DNA of 64,000 nt from positions 25,359,037 to 25,423,036 of the forward strand of contig OU744447.1 of the NCBI GenBank assembly GCA_916610825.1, given 5' to 3'. Shown in pieces: positions 59,316 through 64,000 of the stretch; position 1 is the stretch's first letter, and the number at the start of each line of letters is the position of its first letter. The stretch comes from Haliclystus octoradiatus (taxonomy: Eukaryota; Cnidaria; Staurozoa; Stauromedusae; Haliclystidae). Both the position numbers and the translations under genes were made by a program. Below the pieces are notes generated by a model. It was not told the DNA's origin and did no database searches. It saw only the letters and a program-made list of their open reading frames with translations.

Positions 59316-62300
59316 TTAATCGCTAATTTCAAACATATTATCACATGCCAATGAACACATAGCTGTGCACTTTAGACCTGCTTTCATACAGCAGCAGGAG
59401 TCTATAGTACACGATCGCTTGCAGATACATGATAGCATTTCGAGAACTTCTTCAGGAGCTGGCCTTGAATTTAACCATTGTATAGATAAGACATCATTTT
59501 GAACATCCCATCCATGGAGAATTGGTGATGGTATGTCCTCGACGGTATTAGTTGATCTTCTCCATATTGCGGCCTGATAGTTTGCAAGCATTGAATGAAG
59601 TCTCAATGTTGATTTACAGGGTGGCAAAGATTCTGGATCAACTTTCCCACCTTTAACGCTATGTATCTTATATCTAAGAAGATCAACACTTGTGCTAGCT
59701 TTTCCATACAATGTACATATAAAGTTCTCTAATTCTTCCAATAATTCCGCCTGAAGCTCCCAGCAAGTGCCAAGTTTCGCAAATGCCTCTACAAAAGAAT
59801 CATTTTTAAGAAGCAAATCAAACCCCTTTTGTTTTCCCTTTCCAGCAAAGGCGGATACCGAATCACACCCAATAAAAGCATGAAGGCCAATCAAAGATTT
59901 CAAAAAGGTTTCTAAATGTATTCCTTGTGCTAGGACTGTTGCAGACTTCTCAATCATGAGATGGAGCTGCAGTATACGAGTTTTTGCACCTTTTCCAACT
60001 TCCATAAATCCGTTAATTTAAAAAAAACTACCTTGACTGAGTAAAATTACCAAAATATCAGTATCAACTCCTGTTGTATGGTTGGCGTGAAGGATTATTC
60101 TAGTGTCAGACTCCCCGTTATTCTTGATTGAAACATCTCTGTAAACATCAAATACTACATCATATCGTTTTGAAGGGTTGATAATAAGCGAAGAAAACAT
60201 GTTTCGGCCAAAACATAGCAAGTTGCCCAGTCCGGACATTGGAATTTTTGAAGCAATGCCATACCATCATAAATCATTGTACAGCTTTGTGCATAATGCT
60301 CGGCAACTGGGACATTTTTTACTAAATGAAGTAGTGTTGCTTTATTTGTCTTACGTGGAAAACCAAATGCGTCTGACAATGACCAAGGTAACGGACCGAA
60401 CTTCAACAAAATTTTTCTAGATTGCCCTAGAATAGCCATTTTAGCAAACAAATCACGATTCATCTTCAAGGGTAACTGACGATCCTTTGAATTAATCTTA
60501 ACTGTTTCTTCAAATCTTTAAAAGTTTTCAATCCATTTCTCTTCAGTGGGTCAAAGAAGTCAAGTTTAGTATCCTTCAAACAAAACTTGACTGCAAGCAT
60601 TTGCACCTGTGTCTTTTGCATTTATGAGACCATTTCTCACTTTAACAGTTGCTGAAATGCCACTAGATAAACTGACAAATGAGCTTTCAATCCATGGATT
60701 GATAAAAAACATTTTCGAGGACTTCCATGATCTTCACAACTGCATAACAGCAATCGTATCATTCTTGATTCTGCCCGTAGCCAAATCTTTGTGCTCATAT
60801 TTTCTAAGCACAACAGATAAGTGTTCCCTAATGAGTTTACGGTAGATGCTCCGCGTGGCTGCATTCAATGTCCATCTCTGTGTTGCCGAGAAGTTTGCAC
60901 TGAAACCAATAAAGCCACCTCCTGTTTTGCAGTCATGATTGATAGTATTTTCAATTGTCTTGTCAGCTTCATTTCGACCAAAGGGGTTCCTGCTATTCAT
61001 TTGTACAGAAAATTCTCCATTCACAAAAGCACTATGAACACATCTGGCATACAAGAGGATAAACTTCGCATACTATTTATAACAGGAATCATTTAGCGTG
61101 AATAATTTTGACGGACATAAGCGAAAGCCCAAGGAACAACTGCTTCCACACTAGACAGGTATAATTCCCAATTGCCTGTGCGAGTATCAAAAATCAAATT
61201 CAAAAGCAACTCACAAAGTTCTAAATACGATAACCAAAAAACTGTCAGACAAAACACCACCTTCCTTCTCAAGTCTTTCAACATATAATTTGAATTCACT
61301 ATAATAGGTCTTGAAAACATCACTGTTCAGTACATCTTCATAGCTTTCATGGCAAAGTTCTTCCTTCATATTTGTTAGAACTGTATCAACCAACACACTG
61401 TCAAAATCAGAACTGCTAGTAAGGCAGGATTCAAATGATGAACTAACTGCCTCATCAGTGCTTCATAAATTAGGTTATGCAGGTGTACTGCCCTGTTTTA
61501 AATTTTTCCACCCATGACGCTGTCTAAGGAGCCCTCAGCTATCATTTCACTCTGAATGGCAAGCTCACGCAAACCAGATTCATCAAATCGAGTTCTAATT
61601 ACACCAAGTAGCATCATCAGAAGATGGAACCCACCTATCATTATTATAAGACCCCCAAAGAGATCTGTGTTTTTGCAATAAATTTCCATTGCCTTGGCAT
61701 AGAAAGCCTTGTCGAAAACACAAGCAACATAGGACAGTTTGAGTCTATCTCTGATTTTGCAGCCCCGGCACAATACTTCATATGCAGTCTTCAAATCAGT
61801 TGCAGGAGAATCTAAAGTATCTAGATACCCAATTATGCTCTCCACTACTACAACATTGCTCCTAACTATGATATGGAAGCCTGTCCATCTGGGAATAAGA
61901 AGTGATGAATGAATTCGAAGCTTTCTTTCTTCTATCCAAACAAGATACTTTTCCTTTGTTCGGCATTAATCAATGAATATTTGCTCTCCTTTGTCTAGGT
62001 CTCGATATGGTTCAGCACACCAGGACCAACTCGTTTCCTGCCGTAATAATCAGTTATATCTTTGCATATTACTTCCACTGGAAGAGATCTTCTACAACGT
62101 TTTGTAGCTGGCATACATTCATCATTGCTTTGCATGCTTTCCTCTTCCTTGCCAACCTCCTCTGTCTGCTTTAACTTCTTGGTAACAAGAATAGAATTGA
62201 CTCTGTGAGAAGTGACTGATCCGGTCAGTGTGCATTCCAAGTTGTCAATGTTGTCCGCAATCATTAATGAAATTACTAACAATTACCCATCATTTTCTAA

Positions 62301-64000
62301 AATTTCTCTTGGGATGACGACTTTGCTCTGCTTCTGTTCATTGATGATGTTAAGTGCCATTTCAGTCTCAAGCTTCTCAAGCTAATACCGTGGCCAAACT
62401 TGTTGATCAATTTTAACACCTCAGTATTATTGCGAAGCGGTTTCACAACCGTTGGGAAGAGAACACTTTTGGGAGTTTTTTCCCCCATTAATAAACATAT
62501 AGACTATATCCTGGCAAAGAGAGTTATTAAGACCGATAATTCGTTCACCTTGACTGCGTTCACTGCTTTGTCGTTCACCAGACAGCAAAACTGTACAAAA
62601 CTTATCTAAAATATCTGGAATATAATTATAAAGACAATTTGGGTCTAGGTACTTTTCATTCGGAGGCCAGGACATAAATGGTAATTGATTCTTGATATCA
62701 TAATGCAGCTTTTTTGCTATATTTGTAGCAACCTTTTCTTCAGCTGTGCCTACATTTGGGGCAGCTTCAAGCTCCAGACGAGTCGCAAAACTCTGAAATA
62801 GAAGTTCTTCCGATGACAAAGTGTGAGGATATACCAACACTTTATTGTATGAAGGATGTGCAAACTTTATTTGACCACTACATTTTTTAGAAATATTCCT
62901 TGAAAATTTTTTATATTGAAGCCTCAAGTTGGCAATTCAATAGCTTTGCTTGGTCATATATACCTTGATGGTTTTCAACTCAACGTAGGCTGGATTATCA
63001 ATTAATTCTTGACAGTAAGCGTATACAGAATTATAAAAGCAGTCAAGGGCTGTTGTCTCATCTTCAATTTGTATTTATGGATTTGTCTCTGGTGCTGCCT
63101 CTTTGCTGGCATCCTCATATGAGCGTACAAATGACTTATAGAAAGATGCATGGTACTTAGCTTCACTTGAAATTAGGTCTTTCGAGCAATGTACCAACAT
63201 TTTGTTTGCCACTTCCTGACAATCAGAACCATCTTGTATATGTTTTTCAGCACTCAGTTTTACCTGTTAAAGTTTCAGATTAATAGTTACAATAAAACAG
63301 GAATACAGTATTCAACAATCAGATGGGAAGTAGTGGTGGCTGGTCTTCATACAGTATCGGACATGTTACGGGATGGAACTACGCAAATTTACTAAAATGT
63401 GTGCTAAATAATACCGCCCCTCGTGAACATTGACCTACTAAAGAAACACATTTTGACTATACTACATGTCATTCATTATTGGTTCAATATTTGTTATGAT
63501 ATGCTACTGTATGCGGTTGGGGACGCATCTACTTTAAAATAGGGGACCCCAAATGAATTCATTCCCTAAGTATTCACAATGTTGCTTAAGAAATGTTTAT
63601 GGCTGCATGTCATCTCAAATACGTCAGGGTTCATACAGAATCTTGCTGCAAATAATAAAAAACATAATTGTTATCCTGAGGGGGATGAACCCTATCTGAC
63701 GTTCTCCCGAAGGAGAAGGGTGAGAATTTAACCATTCTATTTTATTCAATACTGAAATATTATTATATACCCCCCAATAAATTTGAACTGGAATAAATGG
63801 AAGTGTCCTATAAACTAATTATCAATATTATAACACTGAATTAAACACACCTTATTGTCTGCACGGAATTCAATACAGCTGCTCAATTTCTCTCTGGCGG
63901 ATGTTTTCGGTATGTATTTACCTCTTTTGCAGAAAATACACGTCTTGGGAAGGAAAACTGAGCTCCCTGCACTGCTATCTCGTTGACTTTTTCGTAAACC
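59316..64000 (-). pseudogene. FEN/PIN-nuclease-like multicopy family protein, decayed; 5' end off window
   Basis: In protein order: LPKTCIFCKRGKY and LSSCIEFRADNK (63859-64000, donor GTGTGT); after an intron, SSEVKYHASFYKSF (from about 63263, acceptor ttaacag); DIKNQLPFMSWPPN; NNSLCQDIVYMFINGG; DNIDNLECTLTGSVTSHRVN; VESIIGYLDTL; MIGGFHLLMMLLGVI; HANHTTGVDTDILVILL; LIGLHAFIGCDSVSAFAGKG; and a Cys-rich end (CICKRSCTIDSCCC). The block DTDILVILL and GCDSVSAFAGKG resembles the acidic core and GCDY..GIG of FEN/XPG-like nucleases. I know this block order from abundant unnamed invertebrate proteins. It is dead: stop TAA at 63075-63077 and frameshifts near 62470, 62380 and between 60005 and 61845. Confidence 0.68.

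Overview
This is a eukaryotic, AT-rich window from an invertebrate animal genome. The genes are split into many exons with GT-AG introns, the ectodomain modules are typically metazoan (TSP1, SEA, FN3, PAN), and transposable-element debris is dense. I cannot name the species; a cnidarian or tunicate would fit, but nothing in the window settles it. Long open frames are scarce and most genes had to be read as short exons linked by splice sites and matching intron phases.

The main content is one large minus-strand gene (gene B, about 57.6 kb down to 21.6 kb). I can follow 20 exons from a Cys-rich exon at 57.3-57.6 kb to a stop codon at 21,557. Where both sides are visible, the splice phases agree at every junction. 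In protein order the gene gives: a Cys-rich module, four thrombospondin type-1 (TSP1) exons, a long Ser/Thr/Asn-rich stalk with degenerate repeats, a SEA domain with a GSVIV self-cleavage-type motif, at least three fibronectin III modules, and then a complete ionotropic-glutamate-receptor-like channel. The channel part has ligand lobe S1, TM1, a pore loop, TM2, ligand lobe S2, TM3 and a short basic tail. The pore loop reads TTVGYGD, the potassium-channel selectivity signature, instead of the usual animal iGluR pore. I regard this adhesion-type, SEA-containing, K+-filter glutamate-receptor-like protein as the notable system of the window.

A second minus-strand gene (gene A) lies downstream. 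Its first coding exon (7.4-7.7 kb) has a signal peptide and PAN/apple-like domain, and a TSP1 exon of the same length and phases as one in gene B sits at the left edge. It is probably a tandem relative whose 3' part is off the window. The 7.7-21.5 kb interval between them is intergenic and repeat-rich.

The right end (59.3-64 kb) is a decayed, intron-containing member of a multicopy invertebrate family with a FEN/PIN-nuclease-like signature. Mobile elements include a BEL/Pao remnant with a nested tRNA-derived SINE (12-bp target duplications), several LINE-type fragments, a Harbinger-type MITE (27-bp perfect terminal inverted repeats, TTA duplication), TA-duplicating MITEs, a fold-back element abutting an exon, and an ISL2EU-type DNA transposon (YqaJ protein plus DDE transposase) inside a gene B intron. 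Satellite-like tracts include about 1.1 kb of TAGTA, about 1.6 kb of AAT and about 0.8 kb of ATT. The last two lie in opposite orientation in introns on either side of the SEA exons. A 500-base assembly gap (31,711-32,210) hides part of gene B.
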